This document shows, piece after piece, positions 42,486-51,714 of a stretch of DNA of 64,000 bases. A program made the position numbers and the translations under genes. The notes beneath the pieces were generated by a model, which was given only the letters and a program-made list of their open reading frames with translations, was not told the origin of the DNA and ran no database searches. The DNA lies in NCBI RefSeq assembly GCF_042683405.1, contig NZ_JBHUJS010000003.1:558001-622000 (forward strand), read 5' to 3'. Numbering within the stretch: position 1 is the first letter of the stretch; every line of letters starts with the position of its first letter. The stretch comes from Telluria sp042683405 (GTDB lineage Bacteria > Pseudomonadota > Gammaproteobacteria > Burkholderiales > Burkholderiaceae_D).

Positions 42486-43856
42486 ATGCTTGATAACTTG
42501 ACCCAACGCCTTGCCAAAGTCGTCAAAACGATGCGCGGCGAGGCCCGCCTGACCGAGGCGAATACCGCGGAGATGCTGCGCGAAGTGCGCATGGCCCTGC
42601 TCGAGGCCGACGTGGCGCTGCCGGCGGTGCGCGAATTCATCGCGCGCGTAAAAGAAAAGTCGATGGGCGAAGAAGTCATCGGTTCGCTCAGCCCGGGCCA
42701 GGCCCTGGTCGGCGTGGTCCAGCGCGAGCTGGGCGTGCTGATGGGCGCGGACCTGGGACCGGAGGCGACCCAGCTGTCGTTTGCCCAGCAGCCGCCCGCG
42801 ATCATCCTGATGGCCGGCCTGCAGGGTGTGGGTAAAACCACCACCGTCGGCAAGCTCGCCAAGTACCTGCGCGAAGAGAAAAAGAAGAAGGTCCTGACCG
42901 TCTCGGCCGACGTCTACCGCCCTGCCGCGATCGCGCAGCTGGAAACGGTGACCAAGCAGGTCGGCGCCGATTTCTACCCGTCCAGCGCCACCGACAAGCC
43001 GGTGGACATCGCGCTCGGCGCGCTCGACTGGGCCAGGAAGCACTACCACGACGTGCTGATCATCGACACCGCCGGCCGCCTGGCGATCGACGAAGCGATG
43101 ATGCAGGAGATCGCGGCCGTGCACGCGGCGGTCAAGCCGATCGAAACGCTGTTCGTGGTCGACGCGATGGTCGGCCAGGATGCGATCAACACCGCCAAGG
43201 CCTTCAACGACGCGCTGCCGCTGACCGGCGTGGTGCTGACCAAGCTCGATGGCGACTCGCGCGGCGGCGCGGCGCTGTCGGTGCGCCACATCACCGGCAA
43301 GCCGATCAAGTTCGCCGGCGTCTCCGAAAAGCTGGACGGCCTGGAAGCGTTCGATCCGCAGCGCATGGCCAACCGCGTGCTGGGCATGGGCGACATCCTC
43401 GCGCTGGTCGAGGAAGCGCGCAAGGGCGTGGACGCGAAGGCGGCTGCGGACCTGGCCAACAAGATCAAGGTCGGCGGCCGTTTCGACATGAACGACTTCA
43501 AGGCGCAGCTGGGCCAGATGAAGAAGATGGGCGGCATGGCCAGCCTGATGGACAAGCTGCCGGCCCAGTTCCAGCAGGCCGCAGGCGGCGCCAACATGGA
43601 CCAGGCGGACAAGCAGGTGCGCCGCATGGTCGGCATCATCGACTCGATGACCAAGGCCGAACGCGCCAAGCCGGAGCTGATCAAGGCCACGCGCAAGCGC
43701 CGCATCGCGGCCGGCGCGGGCGTGCAGGTGCAGGAAGTGAACCGCATGCTGGCGCAGTACGACCAGATGGCGACGATGATGAAAAAGCTCAAAGGCGGCG
43801 GCATGATGAAGATGATGCGCTCGATGAAAGGCATGATGCCTCCGGGGATGCGCTGA
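42486..43856 (+). CDS. ffh: Signal recognition particle protein Ffh
   Basis: This 456-residue GTPase directs membrane proteins to SecYEG. An N domain precedes the G domain with GLQGVGKTTTVGKLAKYL (about 108-125), DTAGRLAIDE and TKLDGDSRGGAALSV. The methionine-rich M domain ends with repeated KMM/MMRSMKGMMPPGMR. A strong terminator follows the stop. Confidence 0.97.
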   Translation: MLDNLTQRLAKVVKTMRGEARLTEANTAEMLREVRMALLEADVALPAVREFIARVKEKSMGEEVIGSLSPGQALVGVVQRELGVLMGADLGPEATQLSFAQQPPAIILMAGLQGVGKTTTVGKLAKYLREEKKKKVLTVSADVYRPAAIAQLETVTKQVGADFYPSSATDKPVDIALGALDWARKHYHDVLIIDTAGRLAIDEAMMQEIAAVHAAVKPIETLFVVDAMVGQDAINTAKAFNDALPLTGVVLTKLDGDSRGGAALSVRHITGKPIKFAGVSEKLDGLEAFDPQRMANRVLGMGDILALVEEARKGVDAKAAADLANKIKVGGRFDMNDFKAQLGQMKKMGGMASLMDKLPAQFQQAAGGANMDQADKQVRRMVGIIDSMTKAERAKPELIKATRKRRIAAGAGVQVQEVNRMLAQYDQMATMMKKLKGGGMMKMMRSMKGMMPPGMR

Positions 43857-43860
43857 TCGT

Positions 43861-43891
43861 AAAAAAAAAGCCGCTTTATGCGGCTTTTTTT
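43861..43891 (+). terminator. Intrinsic terminator after ffh
   Basis: AAAAAAAAAGCCGC and GCGGCTTTTTTT pair around TTTAT, with a long T run after the stem. It starts 5 bases after the ffh stop. Confidence 0.92.
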
Positions 43892-43944
43892 CACTTCAGT
43901 CTCAGTCGGCGCAGCAGCGGCACTGAACGCGCCACCTCGGGGCC

Positions 43945-44823
43945 TTAGCCGACGCTTGGCTTGAGCATGCCGCCAATCCCGAAGGCGCCATAGACGTTTT
44001 GCATGATCTGCTCAAGCTGGTCGTTGTAAGGAGTGACCTGGCTCGCCATCCCGGTAAAGTCAACCGCTGTCCGGACCGGGCGCTGGCCTGCGGGTGTGGC
44101 GATGAGATCGACGATGGCCTGTGCAACCTTGCGTGGATCCTGCTCGGGATTCGACTTCAGCGCCGTCTCGAACGACTCCAGCGCATGCTGCGGTGCTTGC
44201 GCCATCGGACCGTAGCCGGCGTCGCGTCCCTGGTCAGTCGGCTTGATCAGATTATCGATGAAGCCCGTCAGGTATCCGCCCGGCTCCACGATGACACTCT
44301 CTACGCCGAATCCCCCCAGCTCGACACGATAGCTTTCGGCCATTGCTTCCACGGCCCATTTACTCGCATTGTATGGGCCGTAAAAAGGAAGCACCATGCG
44401 GCCAAGCAGGCTCGACACATGCACCAGCAGCCCGCGGCGCTGTGCGCGCAAGGTGGGGAGCGCCGCGCGGTTGACGCGCACCATGCCAAACACATTGATA
44501 TCGAACAGTTTCTGCCAGTCTTCCGGCGTGAAGCTTTCCTGCAGGCCCATGACGCCATAGCCTGCGTTGTTGATCACCACATCCAGGCGTCCGCCAAGCT
44601 TGTCGAGCGCGGCTGCCATCCCGGCCTCGACACTCGCATCGCTGGTCACGTCCATGTCGACCAGCGCCACGCCGGCCCCGCGCAGCTCGGCAGCAACGAC
44701 GCGGTTGCGTCCTTCGATGTCGCGCAGCGTGCCCACCACGTTGTGGCCAGCTTGTGCCAGCGCCAGCGTGGTCAGTTTGCCGAAGCCGCCGCCGGCGCCG
44801 GTGATGATGATGTTCTGTTGCAT
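43945..44823 (-). CDS. Short-chain dehydrogenase/reductase
   Basis: This 292-residue classical SDR has the TGAGGGFGK cofactor loop, NNAGYG, a Ser in HVSSLLG, and the catalytic YNASK motif. The acidic MDVTSD segment resembles NADP-type members that read the adenine side. Substrate is unknown. It is followed upstream by the NADP-binding gene 15 bases away on the same strand, and both are divergent from the LysR gene, which may control them. Confidence 0.88.
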   Translation of the reverse strand: MQQNIIITGAGGGFGKLTTLALAQAGHNVVGTLRDIEGRNRVVAAELRGAGVALVDMDVTSDASVEAGMAAALDKLGGRLDVVINNAGYGVMGLQESFTPEDWQKLFDINVFGMVRVNRAALPTLRAQRRGLLVHVSSLLGRMVLPFYGPYNASKWAVEAMAESYRVELGGFGVESVIVEPGGYLTGFIDNLIKPTDQGRDAGYGPMAQAPQHALESFETALKSNPEQDPRKVAQAIVDLIATPAGQRPVRTAVDFTGMASQVTPYNDQLEQIMQNVYGAFGIGGMLKPSVG

Positions 44824-44838
44824 AGATTTCTCCTGTGT

Positions 44839-45498
44839 TTATGACGCTTGTTGGCCGAGCAGGCTGAAGCCGTGGCTCCAGTGCTGGTGGCGGAAACCGT
44901 AGGTGATCCAGATCATTGCAAGTGGCTCGAGCAGGCGGCTCTGTTCGATTCCGCCCAGGTCGATCGGGCCGCGCCAGCCGAAATGACGCAGGATTTCCGC
45001 GACGGAGCCTTTTGCCTGTTCGTCGTTGCCCGCTATGAACATGTCAGCCTGCCCGGCGTCGAAGTGCGGGCGTACCATCTTCCCAGCGGTGATGATATTG
45101 AAGGCTTTGACGACGCGCGCCCCAGGCAGCAGCCGCTGGACCGTTTCGCCGGCCGAGTCGGTATGGCCCAGGGCGAGCACCGGTACGCCGGCCGAGAAAT
45201 CGAGCGGGTTGGTGGCATCGATGACGACTTTGCCCGCCAGCGCGGACGCCATGCCGGCCGACAGGGTTCCCGCGACGGCACTCCATGGGAGGGCGATGAC
45301 GGCCAGGTCGGCAGCGTCTGCGGCCTCCGGATGGCTTGCAGCAGTCGCGCCCGGCACTTCCGCAAGCGCGGAACTGGCTTTCTCGCCGGCCGGCGTACGG
45401 GTGCCGAAAATGACTTTATGACCGGCTGCAATGAAGCCCTTGGCCAGCGCGACGCCAACGACGCCCGTGCCCAGGATGGCCACCGTGTAGTGTTTCAT
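44839..45498 (-). CDS. NADP-binding F420-reductase-like oxidoreductase
   Basis: This 219-residue protein starts with a Rossmann loop, YTVAILGTGVVGVALAKGF, and continues FGTRTP, which fits NADP binding. VVIDATNPLDF and VVKAFNIITAGKM are typical of the NpdG-like NADP reductase group often found fused or alone in bacteria without F420. It lies directly upstream of the SDR gene and divergent from the LysR regulator. Substrate is not known. Confidence 0.82.
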   Translation of the reverse strand: MKHYTVAILGTGVVGVALAKGFIAAGHKVIFGTRTPAGEKASSALAEVPGATAASHPEAADAADLAVIALPWSAVAGTLSAGMASALAGKVVIDATNPLDFSAGVPVLALGHTDSAGETVQRLLPGARVVKAFNIITAGKMVRPHFDAGQADMFIAGNDEQAKGSVAEILRHFGWRGPIDLGGIEQSRLLEPLAMIWITYGFRHQHWSHGFSLLGQQAS

Positions 45499-45601
45499 TC
45501 GTTCTCCTTGGAAGATGGATGCTGCGAACGACAGTGTGAAGCCGGTGAAGAATTAAAATAAGATAGGTGAAGGTTGATTGATTCGTAAATGGAGGTTGTG
45601 A

Positions 45602-46555
45602 ATGGATGCTGCCCAGCGTGTCCCTGCGATACTGTCGTTCGTGCAAACCGCCGACCGCGGCAGTTTCGCCTCGGCCGCCCGTGCCCTCGGCATTTCGCCT
45701 GCCGCTGTCAGCAAGAACGTCGCCAACCTGGAAGCGGCGCTCGGCGTGCGCCTGCTGAACCGCACCACCCGCTCCCAGCGCCTGACGCGCGAGGGCGAAG
45801 CGTTCCTCGAGCGCGCCCGCGTCGCCATCGAAGCGCTGGAGGCCGCCGTCGACGCAGTAGCCGCGCAGCGCGCCGAGGTGAGCGGCACCATCCGAATTTC
45901 ATGTGCCAACAACTTCGGACTCACCTACCTGATGCCGCTGGTACCGGGATTGCGCGCCCGCTATCCCGCGCTGGAACTCGAGATCGATTTCGATGACCGC
46001 CAGGTGGACATCATCGCCGAAGGCTATGACATTGCGCTGCGCGGCGGCCACAATGCGGACTCCAGCCTGGTATCGCGCCAGATTGCGGTCCTGCAGACGG
46101 TACTGGTAGCGTCCCCCGGCTACCTTGCGACCCACGGCGTGCCCGTCCGCGTCCGCGACCTGGCACGGCATCAGCTGATCAGCATTCGCTTTCTCAGCGG
46201 GCAGGTCTCGCCCTGGAATTTCACGAGGCCGGATGGCCCTCCCCTGGCGTACCGCCCGGAGCAGCCGGTACTGACGGTGTCGTCGCCATTCGCCGCGATC
46301 GATGCGGCCGCACGAGGCATCGGCATCGCCCAGGCCGGATTGCCGCATGCCTGGGAGCTCATCCGCGACGGCAAATTGAAGGTATTGCTCCCGCATGTGC
46401 ACCAGGCGGGTTCGCGCACCCTCGCCATACAATTCCCGCACCGGGCGCTGGCGGCACCGCGCGTGCGAGCAGCGGTTGACTACCTGGCAGAAGGGTTCGC
46501 CGCCAACGAGGCGTTCAACATCACCCGGGACGAACTCGGCCCCTATTACGCCTGA
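45602..46555 (+). CDS. LysR-family transcriptional regulator
   Basis: This 317-residue protein has an N-terminal winged helix-turn-helix (about 8-66: GSFASAARALGISPAAVSKNVANLE in part) and a LysR substrate domain from about 95. GGAGGT lies 6 bases before the ATG. Its placement between divergent oxidoreductase genes and a downstream MDR oxidoreductase suggests that it regulates one or both, with operators probably in the 103-base gap at 45499-45601. Confidence 0.92.
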   Translation: MDAAQRVPAILSFVQTADRGSFASAARALGISPAAVSKNVANLEAALGVRLLNRTTRSQRLTREGEAFLERARVAIEALEAAVDAVAAQRAEVSGTIRISCANNFGLTYLMPLVPGLRARYPALELEIDFDDRQVDIIAEGYDIALRGGHNADSSLVSRQIAVLQTVLVASPGYLATHGVPVRVRDLARHQLISIRFLSGQVSPWNFTRPDGPPLAYRPEQPVLTVSSPFAAIDAAARGIGIAQAGLPHAWELIRDGKLKVLLPHVHQAGSRTLAIQFPHRALAAPRVRAAVDYLAEGFAANEAFNITRDELGPYYA

Positions 46556-46576
46556 CCCGGTCGCGCGAGGATAACC

Positions 46577-47569
46577 ATGCAAGCACTCATCTATGACCCT
46601 GCCACCGACACGTTTGCTGTCGCAGAACGCCCCCGGCCGCAATTGTCACCGTTTGACGTGCTGGTGAAGGTCCATGCCTGCGGACTGAATCCGGTCGATG
46701 CGAAGATCGACCAATGGCATGGCATGGTGCCCGCAATGAGCGACGCCTGGGTGGCGGGGCTCGACGTGTCGGGCGAGATTGCCGCTGTTGGCGCGGCGGT
46801 TTCGGGCTGGGCAGTTGGCGACCGGGTGCTCTACCACGGCGACATGTTCCGGCCGAACGGCGGATTCGCGGAATTTTCCGCGCACGATTCGCGCACGCTG
46901 CTGCCGCACCCCAGGCTCCCGGCGGAGATTGCCGCGGCAAGTCCGTGCGCCGGCTGGACCGCGTGGAGGGCATTGGTGGACAAACTGGGTGTCCGCGATA
47001 CCGACCGCCTGCTGATCGCAGGAGGAGCGGGCGGCGTGGGGACGTTTGCCATCCAGCTGGCGCGCCATCTTGGCGTGCGCCAGGTGCTGGCCACTGCTTC
47101 GCCGCAGAACCATGGCCTGGTGCGCTCACTGGGCGCGACCGAGGCGATCGATTATCGTACCGGGGATGTGCCGGCGCAGGTGTTCGCGCGGACCGGCGGC
47201 CAGGGTGTCACTGCCGCCATCGATGCGGTGGGCGGCGACAACGATATCGTTGTCGCCAGCACGCTAGGGTACGAGGGAAGGATGGTGGAACTGGTGCGCA
47301 CCGTCCGGCCGGAGGTTTATCCGGAAGCGTTCATGAACGGGCTCAGCTTCCATCAACTCAGCCTCGGGTCCGGCCATCGGCACGGAGCGCCGGGCCGGGC
47401 GTCCCTGCTGGCAGCGGGACGACAGGTCAGTGCCCTGCTCGAAGCCGGGTTGCTGATCGTCCCGCGGCTGGCGACGATTGGCTTGCACGAAGTCGGCGAC
47501 GCCTTGAAGCGGATGCGCTCTCAGCACACGGTGGGCAAGATTGTGGCAATGCTGGTCGAGAACCGGTAA
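46577..47569 (+). CDS. Zinc-independent MDR oxidoreductase (quinone reductase-like)
   Basis: This 330-residue medium-chain dehydrogenase has an N-terminal GroES-like half (VHACGLNPVDAKIDQWHG) and a Rossmann half with GGAGGVGTFAIQLARHLG (about 139-156). The usual zinc ligands are not seen, so it fits the quinone oxidoreductase type of NADPH-dependent reductases. It lies 21 bases after the LysR gene on the same strand and may be its target. Confidence 0.88.
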   Translation: MQALIYDPATDTFAVAERPRPQLSPFDVLVKVHACGLNPVDAKIDQWHGMVPAMSDAWVAGLDVSGEIAAVGAAVSGWAVGDRVLYHGDMFRPNGGFAEFSAHDSRTLLPHPRLPAEIAAASPCAGWTAWRALVDKLGVRDTDRLLIAGGAGGVGTFAIQLARHLGVRQVLATASPQNHGLVRSLGATEAIDYRTGDVPAQVFARTGGQGVTAAIDAVGGDNDIVVASTLGYEGRMVELVRTVRPEVYPEAFMNGLSFHQLSLGSGHRHGAPGRASLLAAGRQVSALLEAGLLIVPRLATIGLHEVGDALKRMRSQHTVGKIVAMLVENR

Positions 47570-47768
47570 GCGCGGGGCGCCCGATCTTCACCGGCACGTC
47601 CCTCCCGTGTACTCCCAAGGCATCAAAAAGTGGCGAATCTCCCTCTATACAATGGGCTCAGGCGAAAAAATTACGAAAAGACTTGCAACAACGGAAAATC
47701 CCCACCAATATAAGCCGGTGCGAATCTGACAATCGCAATTTCCCATTGTTCGTTAAGGAGGCTCGAAG

Positions 47769-48131
47769 ATGGCAACAGCCAAAAAAACCCCAGCAGCAGC
47801 TCCAAAGAAAGCGGCAGCAAAGCCAGCGGCAAAGAAGGCGGCACCAGCTAAGGCAGCAGCAGCCAAGCCTGCAGCAGCACGCAAGCCTAACGCAGCATTC
47901 ATGAAAGCGATGACTCCATCGGCGAACCTGTCGGCCGTGGTCGGCGCGAGCCCGCTGCCACGCACCGAAGTGACCAAGAAGGTCTGGGAATACATCAAGA
48001 AGCACAACCTGCAAGACGCAGCAAACCGCCGCATGATCAACGCGGACGACAAGCTCAAGCCTGTCTTCGGCGGCAAAGCCCAGGTATCGATGTTCGAAAT
48101 GACCAAGCTGATTTCGGATCACCTGAAATAA
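47769..48131 (+). CDS. SWIB/MDM2 domain protein with histone-like Lys/Ala tail
   Basis: This 120-residue protein has a 40-residue N-terminal tail of Lys, Ala and Pro, very similar in makeup to the histone-H1-like protein at 26966-27955. A SWIB domain follows (about 45-118: FMKAMTPSANLSAVVG, VTKKVWEYIKKHNLQD, RRMINADDKLKPVF). SWIB is a chromatin domain of eukaryotes also found in some bacteria, with nucleoid or topoisomerase links in chlamydiae. A ribosome site TAAGGAGG lies before the ATG. A terminator follows. Confidence 0.92.
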   Translation: MATAKKTPAAAPKKAAAKPAAKKAAPAKAAAAKPAAARKPNAAFMKAMTPSANLSAVVGASPLPRTEVTKKVWEYIKKHNLQDAANRRMINADDKLKPVFGGKAQVSMFEMTKLISDHLK

Positions 48132-48171
48132 TAAGAATACAGCTGGTATTGTCCACCCAATATCGCAAACG

Positions 48172-48197
48172 AAAAGCCCCGGCATGCCGGGGCTTTT
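48172..48197. terminator. Terminator after the SWIB gene, works both ways
   Basis: AAAAGCCCCGGC and GCCGGGGCTTTT form a perfect 12-bp stem around AT. It lies between the SWIB gene and the convergent alkaline phosphatase gene, and T runs stand on both sides. Confidence 0.88.
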
Positions 48198-48214
48198 ACA
48201 TTGGGGGCTGGGGT

Positions 48215-48227
48215 GGGGGACTGTCCC
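48215..48227. repeat. GGGGGACTGTCCC palindrome
   Basis: A single GGGGGACTGTCCC palindrome of the dispersed family, 18 bases after the terminator at 48172-48197 and 36 bases before the phosphatase stop. Confidence 0.6.
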
Positions 48228-48263
48228 TACGCCGCTGAGCGGGCAGTTCTGCCCTCTTCCTCG

Positions 48264-49628
48264 TCAGAAGCCGAAGGCGGCCTTCATCAGGTCGAACACT
48301 TTCGTGTTTTCGATCGTGCCCTTGAACGCGGCGGAACCCGCGCCAATCGCGTACAGCTTCACGTCGCCGCCGCCGTGCGTTTCGCTGCGAATGCGCACAC
48401 CGCTCTCCTGGTGGTACGCGTGCGCCTGCGCCAGTTCGCCGTCCACGTCCGAACGTTGCCCCGGCCGGTTCGGGCCGGTGCCGAACACCAGCGTGGTGAA
48501 GGTCTTGCCGTCCGCATCGCGCGCCGGCTGGCCGTCTTCCACGTTGCGCACGATGTCGAGGATCGGATTGCCGCGCTTCGAGTAACCGTTGATCTGCATG
48601 GTGTGGTCGTGGTCCGCGGTGACCACCAGCAGCGTGTTCTCCAGCTTCGGATCGGTCTCGCGCACCTTGTCCAGCACCGCCTTGATCGCGTCGTCGAACG
48701 CCACGGTTTCGATGACCGCGTTGCGCGCGTGCGAATCGTGCAGCGCATGGTCGATCTTGCCGCCTTCGACCATCAGGAAGAAGCCCTTGGGATTCTTCGA
48801 CAGCATCTCAACCGACTTCACCGCCATCTCGGCCAGCGTCGGCTGCGCCGCATTGCGCTCGGACACATAGGCCAGGTGGCTCTCCGCCGAATACAATCCG
48901 ATGAATTTGCCGGCCGGGCGTGCCGCCATCAGTTGCGTGCGGTCGCTGGCAACCGTGTAGCCGCGCGCGGCCAGTTCCGCCACCAGGTTGCGGCCGTCGG
49001 CGCGGCCCTTGGGGTTGCTCGCCTTGTCGAACGGCGTGAAGTGGTTGCGGCCGCCGCCCATCAGCACGTCCACGCCATCGAGCAGCGCGCTGTTGTAGCC
49101 TGCGCCGAACGGCACGACCGCGGCGGCGATCTGGTAGGCCATATCGCGGTGGCAGACATGCGAGAAGGTCGATGCCGGGGTCGCGTGCGTCAGCTCGGTG
49201 GTCGTCACGGCACCCACCGACTTGCCGGCCGCCTTGGCCAGCTCGAGGATCGTGGTGTACGGCTTGTCGGTGTCGTCGCAGCGCGGGATGGAACGGTTGC
49301 CGTTCGCGTCCTTGGCCGGGTCGAACGGCCTGGCCGCCGACGAGATCACGTCGTTGTTGATCTTCCGCCCCGTCATGTAGGCGCCCATCGACGGTGCGCT
49401 GTCGGTGGTCTGCGCGTCGTTGGAGTAGGTCTTGATGCGAGCTGTGCGCTCCCACTGCTCGAAGTGCAGCAGGCCCTCTTCCTTCGCCTTGTAAATGCGC
49501 GCGGCCGTGATCGCCGCCGGACCCATGCCGTCGCCGAGGAAGAAGATCACGTTGCGGGCGTCGCCCGCCTGCGCTGCCGTGCACGTGAATGCCAGCGCCA
49601 GCGCGGCGCAAATCGTCTTGTTTACCAT
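48264..49628 (-). CDS. Alkaline phosphatase, secreted
   Basis: This 454-residue PhoA-family enzyme has a cleavable signal peptide (about 1-21, TCTAAQA). Metal-binding Asp33 lies in FFLGDGMG and the phosphorylated Ser77 in TTDSAPSMG. DHDHTM and the late HGGGDV segments hold the zinc His ligands. It would release phosphate in the periplasm. Its start overlaps the end of the upstream paralogue by 7 bases, which implies one transcript. The pair may give different localisation, as the partner is a lipoprotein. Confidence 0.9.
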   Translation of the reverse strand: MVNKTICAALALAFTCTAAQAGDARNVIFFLGDGMGPAAITAARIYKAKEEGLLHFEQWERTARIKTYSNDAQTTDSAPSMGAYMTGRKINNDVISSAARPFDPAKDANGNRSIPRCDDTDKPYTTILELAKAAGKSVGAVTTTELTHATPASTFSHVCHRDMAYQIAAAVVPFGAGYNSALLDGVDVLMGGGRNHFTPFDKASNPKGRADGRNLVAELAARGYTVASDRTQLMAARPAGKFIGLYSAESHLAYVSERNAAQPTLAEMAVKSVEMLSKNPKGFFLMVEGGKIDHALHDSHARNAVIETVAFDDAIKAVLDKVRETDPKLENTLLVVTADHDHTMQINGYSKRGNPILDIVRNVEDGQPARDADGKTFTTLVFGTGPNRPGQRSDVDGELAQAHAYHQESGVRIRSETHGGGDVKLYAIGAGSAAFKGTIENTKVFDLMKAAFGF

Positions 49629-51064
49629 TGTGCTGCCGCCTTGATCAGTTCAAATACACGGGTGTTCTCGATGGTGCCGCGGAAGGTCTCCGCGCGCGCG
49701 CCGGTCGCGCCCAGGTACACGTCGATGCCGCCATGGGTCTCGCGGCCCGGCTTCACGCGCACGGTTGCTTCCTGGTGGTACTCGTCGCCGGCCGCGGCCG
49801 CATCGGTCAGGTGCGGCGCATCGCCGCGGCTGCCCGCCACGCGGTTCTCGCCGTTGCCGAAACCGATGATGGTGAACGGCGCGCCATCCATGTCGCGCAG
49901 CGGCTTGCCGTCTTCCACCGATTTGATGATGCCGATGACGCCCGGTTCCGAGGCCGTGGTCGGGCCGGTGCGGCGCGCATAGCCGTTCAGCAGCAGCGTG
50001 TGGTCGTGGTCCGCGGTGGCCACGATCAGCGTGTTCTTCAGGCCGGGATCGAGCGCCTGCATCCTGTCGATGGCGGCCTTGAGCGCGTCGTTGAACGCGA
50101 CCGTCTCCTGCAGCGCGCGTTTGCCCAGCGTGGCGTGCAGCGCGTGGTCGATGCGGCCGCCCTCCACCATCAGGAAGAAGCCCGACGGCTTTTTCGCCAG
50201 CACGTCGATGGCGGCCTCGGTCATCTGCTTCAGGCTCGGCTCCTTGGCCGGATCGCGCACGGCGTCGAAACTCATGTCGGCTGGTGCAAACAGGCCCACC
50301 ATGCGTGCTGCCGGTTGCGCCAGGTCGGCGCTGGCGCTGGCGACGGTGTAGCCGCGCGCGCGCAGTTCGCCCAGCAGGTCGCGGTTGTCGGCGCGCGCGC
50401 CGCCTTTCGCGTGCGGGGTGAAGAATTGCAGGCCGCCGCCGAACAGCACATCGACGCCATCGCCGAGCGCCGGGTTGAAGCCCGCGCCGCCCGGCACCAG
50501 CTGCGCCGCGATATCGTTTTCCATCTTGCGGTGGCAGGCGTGCGCGTAGGTCGCCGCCGGGGTCGCGTCGGTGATGCGGGTGGTGGTCACAACGCCCGTA
50601 CCCATGCCGCGCGCTTTCGCCAGCTCCAGCAGGTTGCGCACCGGCTTGCCGTCCTTGCAGGCGCTGACCTGGCTGTTGCCGTTCGCGTCCTTCGCCGGAT
50701 ACACGGCGCTGGTGTCGGTGCTCATGCCGACCACGTTGTTGTTCACCTTCACGCCGGTCATCAGTGCGGACATCGCCGCCGCGCTGTCGGTCACCTGCGC
50801 GTTGTTGGAGTAAGTCTTCACGAATGCCGACTCGGGCAGCTGGTCGATCGGCAGCATGCCTTCTTCGCCCACCGCGTAGATGCGCGCAGCGGTCAGCGTG
50901 GTGATTCCCATGCCGTCGCCGAGGAAAAAGATGATGTTCTTCGGTGCGGCGCCCTGGATTGCCGGCGCAGGCTGGGCCAGCGCGAGCGGCGCCTGCCGGG
51001 GTGCGCTTGCGCAGCCGGCCAGTGCCGCCAGCGCCAGCGCCGCGGCGATTGTCTTCAGTTTCAT
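49622..51064 (-). CDS. Alkaline phosphatase, lipoprotein
   Basis: This 480-residue PhoA-family enzyme has a lipoprotein signal with LAGC at 15-18 (Cys18 lipidated), followed by Ala/Pro-rich linker residues. Metal Asp50 lies in FFLGDGMG and Ser94 in VTDSAAAM. The DHDHTL and HGGIDV segments contain the other zinc ligands. It is related to the next gene, so the two look like a tandem duplication with diverged export signals. The start overlaps the transglycosylase stop (ATGA). Confidence 0.9.
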   Translation of the reverse strand: MKLKTIAAALALAALAGCASAPRQAPLALAQPAPAIQGAAPKNIIFFLGDGMGITTLTAARIYAVGEEGMLPIDQLPESAFVKTYSNNAQVTDSAAAMSALMTGVKVNNNVVGMSTDTSAVYPAKDANGNSQVSACKDGKPVRNLLELAKARGMGTGVVTTTRITDATPAATYAHACHRKMENDIAAQLVPGGAGFNPALGDGVDVLFGGGLQFFTPHAKGGARADNRDLLGELRARGYTVASASADLAQPAARMVGLFAPADMSFDAVRDPAKEPSLKQMTEAAIDVLAKKPSGFFLMVEGGRIDHALHATLGKRALQETVAFNDALKAAIDRMQALDPGLKNTLIVATADHDHTLLLNGYARRTGPTTASEPGVIGIIKSVEDGKPLRDMDGAPFTIIGFGNGENRVAGSRGDAPHLTDAAAAGDEYHQEATVRVKPGRETHGGIDVYLGATGARAETFRGTIENTRVFELIKAAAQW

Positions 51065-51714
51065 TGTGGTGCTTTCGTCGATGTGAGGTGGAAGCCCGGC
51101 TTGAACTCCCACTTCTTCCACGCCGCGAGGACGGCGTTGGGGTACTTCGGTTTGCCGCGGCTGCCGTTGTAGCGGCCGAGCGCGAGATAGAGGTTGCCGC
51201 GCTCGATGTCGATGTACATGCGCAGGATCGAGCAGCCGTAGCGCAGGTTGGTGTGCATGTCGAACAGCGCGCGGCGGTTGCTGTCGCCGATGACTTTCGT
51301 CCAGAACGGCATCACCTGCATGTAGCCGCGCGCGCCGACCACCGACACGGCGTATTTGCGGTAGGCCGATTCGACCTGGATCAGGCCGAGGACCAGGCCG
51401 GGCTCGAGGCCGGCGCGGGTGGATTCGTACCACACCGCTTCGAGGAATTCGATGCGGGCCTGCACATCGGGGATCTTGCGGTGCAGGCGGTCGGACATCT
51501 GCACCACCCACTGTTCGTAGTAGGCGCGCGCCTGCGCATTGCGGAAGCTCGGCTTGGGGGGACGGGCGTCGCGGATGGAGTTGGAAAGCGCCACGCGCAC
51601 CGAGTCGGCCAGCGCTTCCTCTTTCTGGTTTCCCGCACTGGCCGGGGCCGCGTCCAGCAGCCCGGCCACGACCAGCATACAGGCGGCAGCCTTTTTGTAC
51701 GCCCTGCCGATCAC
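51061..51714 (-). CDS. Lytic transglycosylase (SLT domain)
   Basis: This 217-residue periplasmic peptidoglycan lytic enzyme has a signal peptide (about 1-27, ending DAAPASA) and an SLT domain. The catalytic Glu115 lies in LIQVESAYRKYAVSVVGARG, and YMQVMPFW follows. The GTG at 51714 overlaps the proS stop (GTGA), which fixes the start; a later ATG would cut the signal peptide. It is probably co-translated with proS and with the phosphatase gene downstream. Confidence 0.88.
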   Translation of the reverse strand: MIGRAYKKAAACMLVVAGLLDAAPASAGNQKEEALADSVRVALSNSIRDARPPKPSFRNAQARAYYEQWVVQMSDRLHRKIPDVQARIEFLEAVWYESTRAGLEPGLVLGLIQVESAYRKYAVSVVGARGYMQVMPFWTKVIGDSNRRALFDMHTNLRYGCSILRMYIDIERGNLYLALGRYNGSRGKPKYPNAVLAAWKKWEFKPGFHLTSTKAPQ

